DNA of 64,000 bases from Streptomyces griseoflavus (lineage in GTDB: Bacteria > Actinomycetota > Actinomycetes > Streptomycetales > Streptomycetaceae), in contig NZ_BMUC01000002.1 of assembly GCF_014649995.1 (NCBI RefSeq), positions 1 to 64,000 of the forward strand, given 5' to 3'. Of this stretch, positions 35,154 through 44,009 are shown one piece after another (within the stretch, counting starts at the first letter, position 1; each line of letters begins with the position of its first letter). The position numbers and the translations under genes are program-made. Below the pieces are notes generated by a model. It was not told the DNA's origin, searched no databases, and worked only from the letters and a program-made list of their open reading frames with translations.

Positions 35154-35999
35154 TCAGCCCTTCCTGCCCCGTCTCGCCGGCTTGTTCGGGTCCGCCTTGT
35201 GGATACGGCTGGACGTACCGGTCGTGGTGGCGGACGAGTCCTGTCCCCGGCCGCGCCCTCCGCCCCGGGAGGGCTCCGGCTCGTGGGTGGGTGTCTGGGT
35301 CGTCGGGTTCTGCGGGGTCGGGTTCTGGGGGGTCGCAGGCGGGGACTGCTGGTCGGTGGCCTGGGCGTTGGCCGCGTCCCACATCCGGTTGACGGACAGC
35401 GTGCTGGGGAACTCCTGAGCCGGCAACTGCGGGGCCACCGAGGACACGGGCGTGGCCTGCTGCGACTGCTGCGACGCCCGGTACCGGTACAGGGCGTAGT
35501 CGCCGGCGATGCCCAGCGACTGGACCGCGGCACCCACGGCACGCCCCTCGGCCGTGGGCGCCAGCCCGTAGGCGGCGGCGCCGGCGACCCGGGCCGCGCC
35601 GAGGACACCCGACAGCACGTCGGGCGGGTCGCTCGGATGGGGCCGGAAGGCCCTGGAGCCCTGGATGAGGACGGTCCGCAGTCCCTCGGCACCGCTGAGC
35701 ACGACGCCCCAGTTGTACGCCGACCGGGCGCCCTGCGCCGAGTCGTTCAGCCCGGTCCCGATGCTCTGCAGCGCGACGGAGGCCGGCGCCAGTCCGTCGA
35801 CGGCCGCGGAGACGATCTGGCCGCGGTTCTCCGCCACCCACCCGGCCGCGTCACCGGCGTAGGTCATCAACTGGGAGCCGGCGATGCGGTGGTAGGCCCG
35901 GCTCACGGGGCTGTACCACTGCTCCGAGGCGAAGTCGGGGGGAGGCGGGGAGGGTGAGCGGGAAGGGCCCCGCTCGACGTCCTGCGGAGGGGTTGACAT
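35154..35999 (-). CDS. Unknown protein of the secretion cluster, no family recognised
   Basis: 281 aa. Residues 25-190 form an Ala/Gly-rich helical region (MTYAGDAAGWVAENRGQIVSAAVDG, GVLGAARVAGAAAYGLAP) that could be amphipathic or membrane-associating. The last ~90 residues are low complexity, rich in Pro, Gln and Thr, ending in a basic RRGRKG. I recognise no domain. The start MSTPPQ is preceded by GGAGAG. A cluster promoter lies 38 bases upstream. By context it may be a secreted or structural part of the system. Confidence 0.72.
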   Translation of the reverse strand: MSTPPQDVERGPSRSPSPPPPDFASEQWYSPVSRAYHRIAGSQLMTYAGDAAGWVAENRGQIVSAAVDGLAPASVALQSIGTGLNDSAQGARSAYNWGVVLSGAEGLRTVLIQGSRAFRPHPSDPPDVLSGVLGAARVAGAAAYGLAPTAEGRAVGAAVQSLGIAGDYALYRYRASQQSQQATPVSSVAPQLPAQEFPSTLSVNRMWDAANAQATDQQSPPATPQNPTPQNPTTQTPTHEPEPSRGGGRGRGQDSSATTTGTSSRIHKADPNKPARRGRKG

Positions 36000-36036
36000 G
36001 ACGAACTCTCCGTCCACTGGGTGAGGCTGTCGGCCT

Positions 36037-36066
36037 CACAACGGGGTCGGCGCCCGCCCCGGTTCA
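36037..36066 (-). promoter_or_regulatory. Cluster promoter P5
   Basis: Leftward TGAACC (36066-36061), N17, CGTTGTG (36043-36037). It drives the unknown gene at 35154 and probably DUF4913. Confidence 0.7.
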
Positions 36067-36108
36067 GCGGGCCCGCCGGGCGGGACACCCCCGGCGGGCC
36101 CGGCACGG

Positions 36109-37389
36109 TCACGTACGCCGGTTCCGCGCCGGTGCGGCAGCGGGCTTCACCGCGGCGGGCGAGGGCCGGGAGCCGGCGTGCCGCGCGTCCGGGGACGGGG
36201 TGGCGGACGTCGCCGGGAGACGCGCGGCCCGAAGCCCCTCCGGGCCCAGCAGGGAGGGCGCGGCGGACTCCGCGCGCGGGTGCGCGGGGCTCACCGGCCG
36301 GGCAGCGGGAGGCACCGGGCTGGACAGGGGGCTCACCGGCCCGGCCGGGGAGATCGCCGGGCTCGACGGCGGACTCACCACATCGGCCGAACCACTCAGG
36401 GGACTCGGTGGAGGGCTCAGCGGACTCGGTGGAGGGCTCAGCGGACTCGGCGGCGGGCTCAGCGGGCTCGGCGGCGGCTCGGCCACCGAGGCTCGGCGTG
36501 ACGCCTCCTCCAGCGAGGTGAAGGCCTGACCGTCGTACACCGCCTCGCGCCCGCCCGGATCGCGGAGGACGGCGCCGGCCGGCACCGGGTCCGGTGCCGC
36601 CTCCCGTGCGGCGGGCGCCGGACGGGAGAAGCGTTCCCTGAGGGCCGCGAACTGCTCGGCGTCGGCGGCCCTGATCCGGCTCCCGGCCCGGTCCATGGCC
36701 TCCGCGACGTCCCACAGCGCGTCGCCGTCCGGCAGCGGCGGGCCGGGGTCGGGGGAGCCGAGCGAGGGCGCCTCCCCCCGCGCCGGGCCGGGAACGGCGG
36801 GGGCGGGACCCTCCCGCAGCGCCTCCCTCTCGTACGCGTTGTTGGCCCAGTGCGCCGCCCACGGCATGCCCGCGGGGTCCGCGTCGTACGCCTTCCGCCA
36901 CTTCTTGTCGGTCCTGAGCAGATGGAGGACCGCGTCCTCGAAGACCTCCCGCCGGTCGGGAGGCAGCCGTTCGATCCGCTCGACGATGCCTTCCAGGGCA
37001 CGGTCGCGGCCCTCCCGCGCGGAAGGCGGCGGGCCGGCAGGCGGCCCGGGCACCGGTCCGGGCACCGGCCCGGACATCGGCCCCGGCACCGCTCCCGGCA
37101 CCGGTCCGGGCAGGCCCGGTACCGGCCGGGTGTCCTGCGCCGCGCCGTCGGGGAAACCGGTGTCCGCTGCGTACGACGGCGGCACGTCCCGCGAGCGGCC
37201 GGTGAGATCCCGCCACATCTCCCGCAGCGCCCGCCAGGCGCGGGCCGCGAGGTCCGGTCCCTCCGCGCGCCGCCGTCGCTCGTTCCTCCGGCGGTACTCG
37301 GTGCTGATCAGCTCCCGCGCCAGCCCGGCCTCCGGGCTCTCCTTGGTCAGCCGGTTCGGTCCGCGGGGAGCGGGGGTGACGTCTGCCAT
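36109..37389 (-). CDS. Unknown proline-rich cytoplasmic protein of the secretion cluster
   Basis: 426 aa, no membrane helix or signal. A conserved-looking core at about residues 120-175 (VERIERLPPDRREVFEDAVLH; KKWRKAYDADPAGMPWA) and a second short helical block near 220-250 lie between disordered stretches. Residues about 300-335 hold a PPPSPLS repeat, four copies from a 21-bp DNA repeat. I recognise no family. ATG has GGAAGGG a few bases before. A cluster promoter lies 26 bases upstream and is divergent from the thaumatin-GH128 gene. Confidence 0.72.
   Translation of the reverse strand: MADVTPAPRGPNRLTKESPEAGLARELISTEYRRRNERRRRAEGPDLAARAWRALREMWRDLTGRSRDVPPSYAADTGFPDGAAQDTRPVPGLPGPVPGAVPGPMSGPVPGPVPGPPAGPPPSAREGRDRALEGIVERIERLPPDRREVFEDAVLHLLRTDKKWRKAYDADPAGMPWAAHWANNAYEREALREGPAPAVPGPARGEAPSLGSPDPGPPLPDGDALWDVAEAMDRAGSRIRAADAEQFAALRERFSRPAPAAREAAPDPVPAGAVLRDPGGREAVYDGQAFTSLEEASRRASVAEPPPSPLSPPPSPLSPPPSPLSPPPSPLSGSADVVSPPSSPAISPAGPVSPLSSPVPPAARPVSPAHPRAESAAPSLLGPEGLRAARLPATSATPSPDARHAGSRPSPAAVKPAAAPARNRRT
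36398..36482. repeat. 21-bp tandem repeat, about four copies
   Basis: GGACTCGGTGGAGGGCTCAG and close variants repeat every 21 bases inside the proline-rich gene, each unit encoding PPPSPLS. The exact multiple of three lets copy number vary without a frameshift. Confidence 0.75.
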
Positions 37390-37414
37390 GGTCGCCCTTC
37401 CTCTCGGCACACCA

Positions 37415-37444
37415 CACGACGGACCGGCACCCCCGCACGGTTCA
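37415..37444 (-). promoter_or_regulatory. Cluster promoter P6
   Basis: Leftward TGAACC (37444-37439), N17, CGTCGTG (37421-37415). Confidence 0.7.
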
Positions 37445-37473
37445 ACGGCCGGACGTCCGGCCCGGCGCCGCGG

Positions 37474-37502
37474 TGAACCGTCCGGCGCGCCCATCCGTCG
37501 TG
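37474..37502 (+). promoter_or_regulatory. Cluster promoter P7 (thaumatin-GH128 gene)
   Basis: TGAACC 37474-37479, N16, CGTCGTG 37496-37502. Back to back with P6. Confidence 0.7.
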
Positions 37503-37571
37503 CCTGCGCGGACCACCGCCGCCGGCGCCCCGTTCGCCGGACCCGTGCGAGAAGAGGGAGAGCCACATCTC

Positions 37572-39149
37572 ATGCGCAGACGCACATCACTCCTGCTGGC
37601 CCTGTTACTGGTGATCGCCGGTGTGACGGGCACCGTCGTCGCGGTCCAGGCACAGCGGTCCGCCGGCACGGACATCGACGGCGGGACCGTCGCCGGCACC
37701 GCCGACCGCACCGTCACCTTCGTGAACCGCACCGACAGCCGGATCTGGGTCGGCAGCACCGTCAACGCCGACGGATCGGCCGCACTGACCGGACTGCCGG
37801 TGGTGGAGCCGGGCGGGTCCGCCACCATCACCGTCCCCGAGCACCAGGGCGCCGGGCACTGGCGCGGCAAGTTCTTCGCCCGCCAGGGCTGCGCCGGCGA
37901 GGAGGGCAGCACCTTCCACTGCGCCGTCGGCGACTGCGGGCCGTACGCCGGCCACTGCGCCACCGGTGAACAGCCCGTCAGCCTCGCGGAGTTCAACTTC
38001 GACCCCGCCGACGCCCTCGCCCCCTGGTACAACGTCAGCTACGTCAACGCCGTGTCGGCGGCCGTCACCATCACCCCGGACGGCGTCGAGGCGCCCGCGG
38101 ACGGCGAGTGCGCGGCCGTCGGCTGCGCCGTGGACCTGCTGTCCGCCTGCCCGGCCGACAACCTGGTCAAGGACCCGGCGACGGGCCGGGCACTGGTCTG
38201 CGTCAACCCGAACCGGGACGCCACGACGCCCTACAGCGACGCGATGAGCCGGCAGTGCCCCACCGCGTACGCCTGGTCCAAGCACGACACCGAGCCGGGC
38301 AACCAGGTCGTGCGCCAGTGCGCCCGGTGCAGCGGCCTGACGGTCACCTTCCACGGCGGCGGCGCCCCCGCGCCCGCCCCCACCACCCGGCCGGCGGGCC
38401 AGGGGGACCAGGCCGCCACCGCCCCGGTCCGCCGGGGCGTCGCCCTCAACCCCGTCGACGGCGCGGACCGGGCGCTCGCCGACTCCGGAGCGACCTGGTA
38501 CTACAACTGGGCCTCCTCGAAGGGCACGTTCGCCGGCCCGGAGAGCGCCGAGTACGTCCCGATGATCTGGGGCCCGGGCTCGGTCACCGACGCCGAACTG
38601 GGCCGGGCCGCCGAGGAGGGCACGCACCTGCTCGGCTTCAACGAGCCCGACCTGCCGGGCCAGGCCGACATGACGGTCGAGCAGGCCCTCGACCTGTGGC
38701 CCCGGCTGGAGGCCACCGGCCTGCGCCTGGGCGCCCCGGCGGTCGCGTTCGGCGGCGACGTGGAGGGCGGCTGGCTCGACCGCTTCATGCGGGGCGCGGC
38801 CGAGCGGGGCCTGCGGGTCGACTTCATCCCCCTGCACTGGTACGGCGGCGACTTCGGACCCGACGCCCCGGAGCAGCTGCGCCGCTACCTCCAGGCCGTC
38901 CACGACCGCTACGGCAAGCCGGTCTGGCTGACCGAGTACGCGCTGACCGACTTCTCGGGGCCCACTCCCCGCCACCCGGACGAGCGGCAGCAGACCGACT
39001 TCGTCCGGTCCTCGACGGCGATGCTGAACGGCCTGGACTTCGTGGAGCGGTACGCCTGGTTCGCGCTGTCCACCGCGACCAGCCCGACCGGCCTGTACGA
39101 CGGGACCACGGCGAACGCGTCCGGGCGGGCGTACCGGGAAGCCGGATGA
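37572..39149 (+). CDS. Secreted thaumatin-like / GH128 beta-1,3-glucanase fusion
   Basis: 525 aa. A signal peptide or anchor (about residues 3-27) is followed by a thaumatin-like domain (about 40-260; Cys-rich, with CAVGDCGPYAGHC, LAEFNF and YNVSYVNAVSA at the family positions). A Pro/Thr linker leads to a GH128 barrel (about 285-525). The glycosidase acid/base and nucleophile candidates are GFNEPD (Glu about 359) and WLTEYA (Glu about 455). Thaumatin-like proteins bind beta-1,3-glucans, and GH128 cleaves them, so the fusion is a plausible fungal-wall-degrading enzyme. It is driven by a cluster promoter. Confidence 0.88.
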   Translation: MRRRTSLLLALLLVIAGVTGTVVAVQAQRSAGTDIDGGTVAGTADRTVTFVNRTDSRIWVGSTVNADGSAALTGLPVVEPGGSATITVPEHQGAGHWRGKFFARQGCAGEEGSTFHCAVGDCGPYAGHCATGEQPVSLAEFNFDPADALAPWYNVSYVNAVSAAVTITPDGVEAPADGECAAVGCAVDLLSACPADNLVKDPATGRALVCVNPNRDATTPYSDAMSRQCPTAYAWSKHDTEPGNQVVRQCARCSGLTVTFHGGGAPAPAPTTRPAGQGDQAATAPVRRGVALNPVDGADRALADSGATWYYNWASSKGTFAGPESAEYVPMIWGPGSVTDAELGRAAEEGTHLLGFNEPDLPGQADMTVEQALDLWPRLEATGLRLGAPAVAFGGDVEGGWLDRFMRGAAERGLRVDFIPLHWYGGDFGPDAPEQLRRYLQAVHDRYGKPVWLTEYALTDFSGPTPRHPDERQQTDFVRSSTAMLNGLDFVERYAWFALSTATSPTGLYDGTTANASGRAYREAG

Positions 39150-39157
39150 CGGCACGT

Positions 39158-39255
39158 TGAACCGTCCGCGCGGCCCGCCCGTTGTACCGGGGACAGCTCG
39201 CCGACCCCGCCCGGGGCCGGGACGAGGCCCCTTCCGGCGATCGGGGAGATCCATG
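39158..39255 (+). pseudogene. Orphan cluster promoter P8 with RBS and ATG, no surviving gene
   Basis: TGAACC 39158-39163, N16, CGTTGTACC from 39180 is a full copy of the cluster promoter. It is followed by GGGGAG and ATG at 39253. The frame runs straight into the 3' end of the opposite-strand SARP gene and stays open only because of GC bias. The simplest reading is that the original gene was lost or replaced when the SARP gene arrived. Confidence 0.5.
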
Positions 39256-42159
39256 TCAGGCGGTCCGCGCGGACGCGGTCCCGTCGCCGGCCGCGCGCGG
39301 CGCGCGGCCCGGCGGGCGGGCGAGCCGCTCGCGGGCCTTCTCCGCGTCCGGATGACCGAGTTCCACGAAGATCTCCAGGGCCCGCCGCCAGCTGGTGCGG
39401 GCCTCCTCCTCCCGGCCGGCGTCGAGCTGCACGTCGCCGAGGTTGCTCAGGGAGTGGCCCTCGCCCCACCGGTTGGCGATGGCCCGGTGGGTCTCCAGCG
39501 CCCGGTGGTAGTGCGCGACCGCGTCGTCGTGGCGGCGCAGCCGGTGGTGCACGGTGCCGAGGATGTCGAGGGCGACGCCTTCGACCCAGCGGTTGTCGCT
39601 CGCGCGCAGCACGGTCAGCGCCTGCTCCAGGCAGGAGATCGCCTCCTGGAACCGGCCGAGCCGCTGGTAGGCGTCGCCCAGGTTGGTCAGGGCGATGCCC
39701 TCACCCCAGGTGCTGCCGAGGACCCGGTCGATGGCCAGGGCCCGGCGGCTGTACTCGACGGACTCGCGCAGCCGTCCGGCCTGGAGGTAGGCGTCGCCGA
39801 GGTTGCCCACCGCTCGCGACCTGCCCATCAGGTCCCCGAGCCGGCGGTAGAGGGCCAGCGCCTGGTGCTGGTGGGCGATGGCCTCCTCCACCCGGCCCGT
39901 GAAGCGCAGCGCGGCAGCGGTGTCCGCCAGGCCCTGGGCCTCCCCGACGCGGTCGCCGGCGGCACGGGCGGCGGACAGGCCGGCACCGGCGGTGTCAAGC
40001 CAGTCGTGCAGATGGCTGCGCAGGTAGAAGAAGCCCCACAGGACGGCCGGCAGGCGCCAGGCGAGGTCCGGCCGGCCGCACGCGACGGCCTGGTGCACGG
40101 CGCTGACCAGATTGGCGCGTTCGCTCTCGCACCAGTCGAGGGCCTGCTCGTGCTCGGTGAACTCCAGCGGCCGGCACGACGGGGGCGGGGCGGGCAGGGG
40201 GACGCGGGCGCGCTTCGGGGTGATCAGCGGGTAGGTCGCGTCGGCGGAGTGCAGGTACCAGGAGAGCAGCCGCTCCACGGCCCGCTCGCGCTCCTCGGCC
40301 GGGTCCTCCGCGCGGACCCGCTCGCCGGCGTAGACCCGCAGCAGGTCGTGCAGGGTGTAGCGGCCGGGCAGGCGCTCGATGACCAGGTGGGCGCGGGTGA
40401 GCTCGGAGAGCAGGGTGCGGGTCTCCTGCGCCGGGAGCCCGGCGAGGGCGGCCACGGCGGGCGCGGACACGTCGGGGCCGGAGTGCAGGCCGAGCAGGCG
40501 GAACAGGCGGGCGGCCGGGGCGGACAGCGCCTTGTACGACCAGGAGAAGACGGCCCGTACGTCGGTGGTGATGTCGTCGCCCCCGGTGAAGGCGTCGAGG
40601 CTGCCGTGGCTCTCGCGCACCTCCTCGGCGATGGTGGCGAGCGGGAACCCGGGGTGGCCGACGGCGTGGGCGGCGACGATGGCGAGCGCCAGCGGCAGCC
40701 GGGCGCACCGGGTGATGATCTCGGCTGCCGCCTCCGGTTCCGCGGCCAGCCGGTCGGCGCCGAGGCGCCGGGCCAGCAGGTCGTGCGCCTCGGAGGTGGT
40801 CAGCTGGTCCAGCGTCAGCGGGAACGCCCCCTCGCCGACGACCAGACCGGTGAGCCGGCTGCGGCTGGTGACGATGACCAGCGACCCGGGCGACCCCGGC
40901 AGCAGCGGGCGCACCTGGTCGGCGTCGCGGGCGTTGTCGAGGAGGATCAGCACGCGCCGCTCGGCCAGCAGGCTGCGGTACAGCGCCGCCTGGGCCGCGA
41001 GGCCGGAGGGGATGTTCGAGGGGGGAACGCCGAGGGCGTCGAGGAAGACACGGATCGCCTCCTCCGGCGTCACGACGGTGCCGGTCGGGTCGAAACCGCG
41101 CAGGTTGAGGCAGAGCTGTCCGTCGGGGAACCGGCCGGCGATCTCGTGGGCCCAGTGGACGGCCAGAGTGGTCTTGCCGATGCCGCCCATGCCGCCGATC
41201 GCGCCGATGATCACCGTGCTGGGCATCCGCCCGTCCTCGGGGAGGAGGGCGCGGACACGGTCGAGCTCGCTGTGTCTGCCCACGAACGTCGGCAGGTCGG
41301 CGGGCAGTTGCGCCGGGCGCGTGGCCGGCGCGGGCGGCCGGGCGGGCGGCGGCTGGGCCTGCTGCCGGGGCGGCAGGAGTGCCAGGGACTCGTCGGCCGC
41401 GAGGATGCGGTCGTGCAGCTCCCGCAGCGCGGCACCGGGCTCGATGCCCAGCTGGTCCACCAGGGTCCGCCGGGCCGTACGGAAGACCGCCAGGGCGTCG
41501 GCCTGCCGTCCCGAGCGGTACAGGGCCAGCATGAGCAGCCGGCTGAGCTGTTCCTTCATCGGGTACGCGCGGGTCAGCGACATGAGTTCGGCGATGACCT
41601 CGGTGTGCCGGCCGAGGTCGAGGTCGTTGTCGATCCGGCACTCCAGCAGGGCCAGCCGTTCCTCGTCCAGGCGGGCGCGTTCCGCCTCGGCCAGCGGGCC
41701 GGGGATGCCGGCCAGCGCCGTCCCGTCCCATCCGTCGAGCGCGGCGTGCAGCAGGCCGGCGGCGGCGGACGGATCGCCCTCGGCGCGTAACGCCCGGGCG
41801 TCGGCCGCTCGTTGACGGACGACCGTCAGGTCCAGGGCGTCCTCCGGGGCGCGCAGGAGGTATCCGTCCCCCACCGAGACCACCACCCGCGGTCCTCCGG
41901 CCCTGTTGCTGTCGGGCTCCAGCACCTTGCGCAGCCGCGACACATAGGTCCGCAGGACGGACACGGCCGCCGCGGGGGGCCGTTCGCCCCAGACACCGTC
42001 GATGAGCTCACCCAGGGTCGCGGGACGCCCCCCGCGTAACAGGAGGGCGGCCAGCACCGCCCGCTGCTGCGGCGAGCCGAGTTCCAGCTCCTGTTCCCCG
42101 CGCCAGGCCCGCAGGGGCCCCAGCACGGCGAAACGCAGCGGAATATCAGTTGCGTTCAC
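39256..42159 (-). CDS. SARP-type regulator (AfsR-like) with NB-ARC and TPR domains, two TTA codons
   Basis: 967 aa. In order: an OmpR-like winged helix (about residues 8-95), BTAD (about 100-245), an NB-ARC ATPase with P-loop IGGMGGIGKTTLA (about 325-337) and RVLILLDNARD, then C-terminal TPRs (about 700-950). SARPs activate secondary-metabolite clusters; AfsR-size members add an ATP switch. Leu41 (42037-42039) and Leu124 (41788-41790) are TTA codons, so translation should need bldA. A TAGAGT ends 8 bases before the GTG start, suggesting a leaderless mRNA. It has no cluster promoter, unlike its neighbours. Confidence 0.9.
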   Translation of the reverse strand: MNATDIPLRFAVLGPLRAWRGEQELELGSPQQRAVLAALLLRGGRPATLGELIDGVWGERPPAAAVSVLRTYVSRLRKVLEPDSNRAGGPRVVVSVGDGYLLRAPEDALDLTVVRQRAADARALRAEGDPSAAAGLLHAALDGWDGTALAGIPGPLAEAERARLDEERLALLECRIDNDLDLGRHTEVIAELMSLTRAYPMKEQLSRLLMLALYRSGRQADALAVFRTARRTLVDQLGIEPGAALRELHDRILAADESLALLPPRQQAQPPPARPPAPATRPAQLPADLPTFVGRHSELDRVRALLPEDGRMPSTVIIGAIGGMGGIGKTTLAVHWAHEIAGRFPDGQLCLNLRGFDPTGTVVTPEEAIRVFLDALGVPPSNIPSGLAAQAALYRSLLAERRVLILLDNARDADQVRPLLPGSPGSLVIVTSRSRLTGLVVGEGAFPLTLDQLTTSEAHDLLARRLGADRLAAEPEAAAEIITRCARLPLALAIVAAHAVGHPGFPLATIAEEVRESHGSLDAFTGGDDITTDVRAVFSWSYKALSAPAARLFRLLGLHSGPDVSAPAVAALAGLPAQETRTLLSELTRAHLVIERLPGRYTLHDLLRVYAGERVRAEDPAEERERAVERLLSWYLHSADATYPLITPKRARVPLPAPPPSCRPLEFTEHEQALDWCESERANLVSAVHQAVACGRPDLAWRLPAVLWGFFYLRSHLHDWLDTAGAGLSAARAAGDRVGEAQGLADTAAALRFTGRVEEAIAHQHQALALYRRLGDLMGRSRAVGNLGDAYLQAGRLRESVEYSRRALAIDRVLGSTWGEGIALTNLGDAYQRLGRFQEAISCLEQALTVLRASDNRWVEGVALDILGTVHHRLRRHDDAVAHYHRALETHRAIANRWGEGHSLSNLGDVQLDAGREEEARTSWRRALEIFVELGHPDAEKARERLARPPGRAPRAAGDGTASARTA

Positions 42160-42303
42160 TTCTCGAACTCTAGTACCCGACGCCTCCGGCACCGGCAGCT
42201 TGGCGGAACGTGCCCTTCCGTACGGTACGCACCGTCCTGTCGGTCTGCTCCGCTCTTCTTCCGCCGGTTTCCGGCCCGTTCCGCCGCTCGGACGGCGCGG
42301 GAC

Positions 42304-42333
42304 TGAACCCGGCGGGCCCCGGCGGCCGTTGCG
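42304..42333 (+). promoter_or_regulatory. Cluster promoter P9
   Basis: TGAACC 42304-42309, N17, CGTTGCG 42327-42333, 77 bases before the next start. Confidence 0.6.
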
Positions 42334-42409
42334 GTACGCGGGGACCGCGCGGCGCAGGGGTGGGCGGCCCCGCGTTGCCGGAACCGTTCGCCGACGAAGG
42401 GACACACAC

Positions 42410-43900
42410 ATGAGCCGGGACGAGGGAACGGGCGGACCGAGGCCGCAGGACGGGCACGACCGGCCCGCAGGGCCGGGGAGCCCGGACGGTACGGAGACGG
42501 CCCCGGACGGCCCCGGGCCGGCACCGCGCTTCGCCGTGGTCATCTCCGCCGACGGCTCGGCGTCCATCGACGGCCGGCCCGTACCGGTGGCGGAGGGGGA
42601 GGCGCTCGACGCGGCGATCCTCGACGCGCTGCACGCGCACGCCGACCGCCACAACGCCACCGTCACGGCGTCCATATCCGACCCCTCGGCGGACTACGTG
42701 GCCCTGGTCGAGGTCGCGCCGGACGGTTCCAGCAGGCTCGTGGAGCAGCCGGCCGAGGACGCTCCGGCGTCCCCGCCGCCACCGCCGGCGTCGTCATCGT
42801 CGGCGGTCCGGCCGGGCGGACCGGACGGCGTCGGACCCGGGAGCGGCGGCCCCGGCCGTGACGGCGGCCCCGGCGGATCCGCCGCGTCCGGCGCGTCCGC
42901 TGCGTCGTCCGCCGCGTCGTCCGGCGCGTACGGCCGCGAGGCGGACGCGCCGCGGCGGCAGCCGGTCGGGGCGCCGCCCGCCCGTTCCGCCCCCTCCCCC
43001 TCACCCGGTACGAAGGCCGGCCGCAAGGGCGGGCCGCGCCAGTCGGACGACGAGTACGCGCCGCCCCGCCTGCTGAACCGGCCGCTGGTCGTCGGCCCCA
43101 TGGCGCTGATCGTGGCGGCCCTCGTCATCACTCCGCTGGCCGTGCTGGGCAGCGGCGGAGCGGACGAGGAGGAGGACCGGCGGCAGAACGCCCGGTCCAG
43201 CCACGAGACGCCGGCGTCCCCCTCGGCCGCTGAACCCCTGCCGACCGTCTCGGTGTCCTCCCGCACCGTCCCGCCGCCCCCGCCCACCGAGTCCGCCCGC
43301 CCCAGCGGCACGCCCGGGCGCGGAAAGGCCGCGAAGCCCGACGTGAAGAGCACCGTCACCGTGACCGCGAGGCCACCACGGGCCACCGCCACGGTGACCG
43401 CGAAACCCGCCCAGGAGACCGCCGCCGACGCCGTGAAGCGCCTCGCCGCGAACGACCCCTCGGGCCGCCACATCTGCTACCGCGCCTACGTCTCCGGGAA
43501 GGGCTGGCAGAAGCCGGTGTGCGACGGCACCCTGGCCGGGACGTCGGGACAGGACCGCCCGGTCAAGGCCCTCAACATCGCCGTGCACGGCACCGGCGGA
43601 TCCGCCGCGAACGCCTTCGTCCACCGTCCGGGGTCCAAGGACGGCAAGGGCGTGTGGAAGCCGAAGTGGACGGCCGTCATCGCCGACGGCCGGAACAACT
43701 ACGTCGGCAGCACCGAGCGCGACGCCCCGGACATGCTGGGCTTCGCCGTGAACGTCGGCAGCGGCCGGATCTGCCAGACCACCCGGGTGCGCGGCGCCGA
43801 CTGGGGCGGGCAGACCTGCGCCGACGCCCGCCCCGGCTTCCTCTTCGGCGGCACGCTCACCAACGACTCCTGGCTGGAGGCGGTCCGCCTCACGGTATGA
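42410..43900 (+). CDS. Single-pass membrane protein with shared N-terminal domain and hydrophobic-W repeats
   Basis: 496 aa. Residues about 38-110 (SIDGRPVPVAEGEALDAAIL, APDGSSRLVEQ) match the N-terminal domain of the protein at 20853. A Gly/Ser/Pro linker leads to one membrane helix (about 228-248), a Pro/Thr outer linker, then a C-terminal domain (about 345-496) with YRAYVSGKGWQKPVCDG and AGTSGQD, like ChW repeats of clostridial surface proteins. The topology places the shared domain inside and the ChW part outside, a signal-transfer or surface-anchoring layout. GAAGGGA lies just before ATG. Confidence 0.8.
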   Translation: MSRDEGTGGPRPQDGHDRPAGPGSPDGTETAPDGPGPAPRFAVVISADGSASIDGRPVPVAEGEALDAAILDALHAHADRHNATVTASISDPSADYVALVEVAPDGSSRLVEQPAEDAPASPPPPPASSSSAVRPGGPDGVGPGSGGPGRDGGPGGSAASGASAASSAASSGAYGREADAPRRQPVGAPPARSAPSPSPGTKAGRKGGPRQSDDEYAPPRLLNRPLVVGPMALIVAALVITPLAVLGSGGADEEEDRRQNARSSHETPASPSAAEPLPTVSVSSRTVPPPPPTESARPSGTPGRGKAAKPDVKSTVTVTARPPRATATVTAKPAQETAADAVKRLAANDPSGRHICYRAYVSGKGWQKPVCDGTLAGTSGQDRPVKALNIAVHGTGGSAANAFVHRPGSKDGKGVWKPKWTAVIADGRNNYVGSTERDAPDMLGFAVNVGSGRICQTTRVRGADWGGQTCADARPGFLFGGTLTNDSWLEAVRLTV

Positions 43901-43940
43901 CCCGCGTCACGTACCCGCTCACCGGCCGGTCCCCGCGCGT

Positions 43941-43970
43941 TGAACCCGCTCCGCGCGGCCGTCCGTAGTG
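43941..43970 (+). promoter_or_regulatory. Cluster promoter P10 (inositol polyphosphate kinase homologue)
   Basis: TGAACC 43941-43946, N17, CGTAGTG 43964-43970; TTGAACC in full. Confidence 0.65.
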
Positions 43971-44009
43971 CTGTCGACGTACCAGCGGAGCACGCGACAG
44001 GAGACCCCC

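Noticed and set aside
39253-41790. Plus-strand frame behind promoter P8 as a real large protein
   Set aside because: It is antisense to the SARP gene throughout, whose domains are unambiguous, and its sequence has no recognisable domain.
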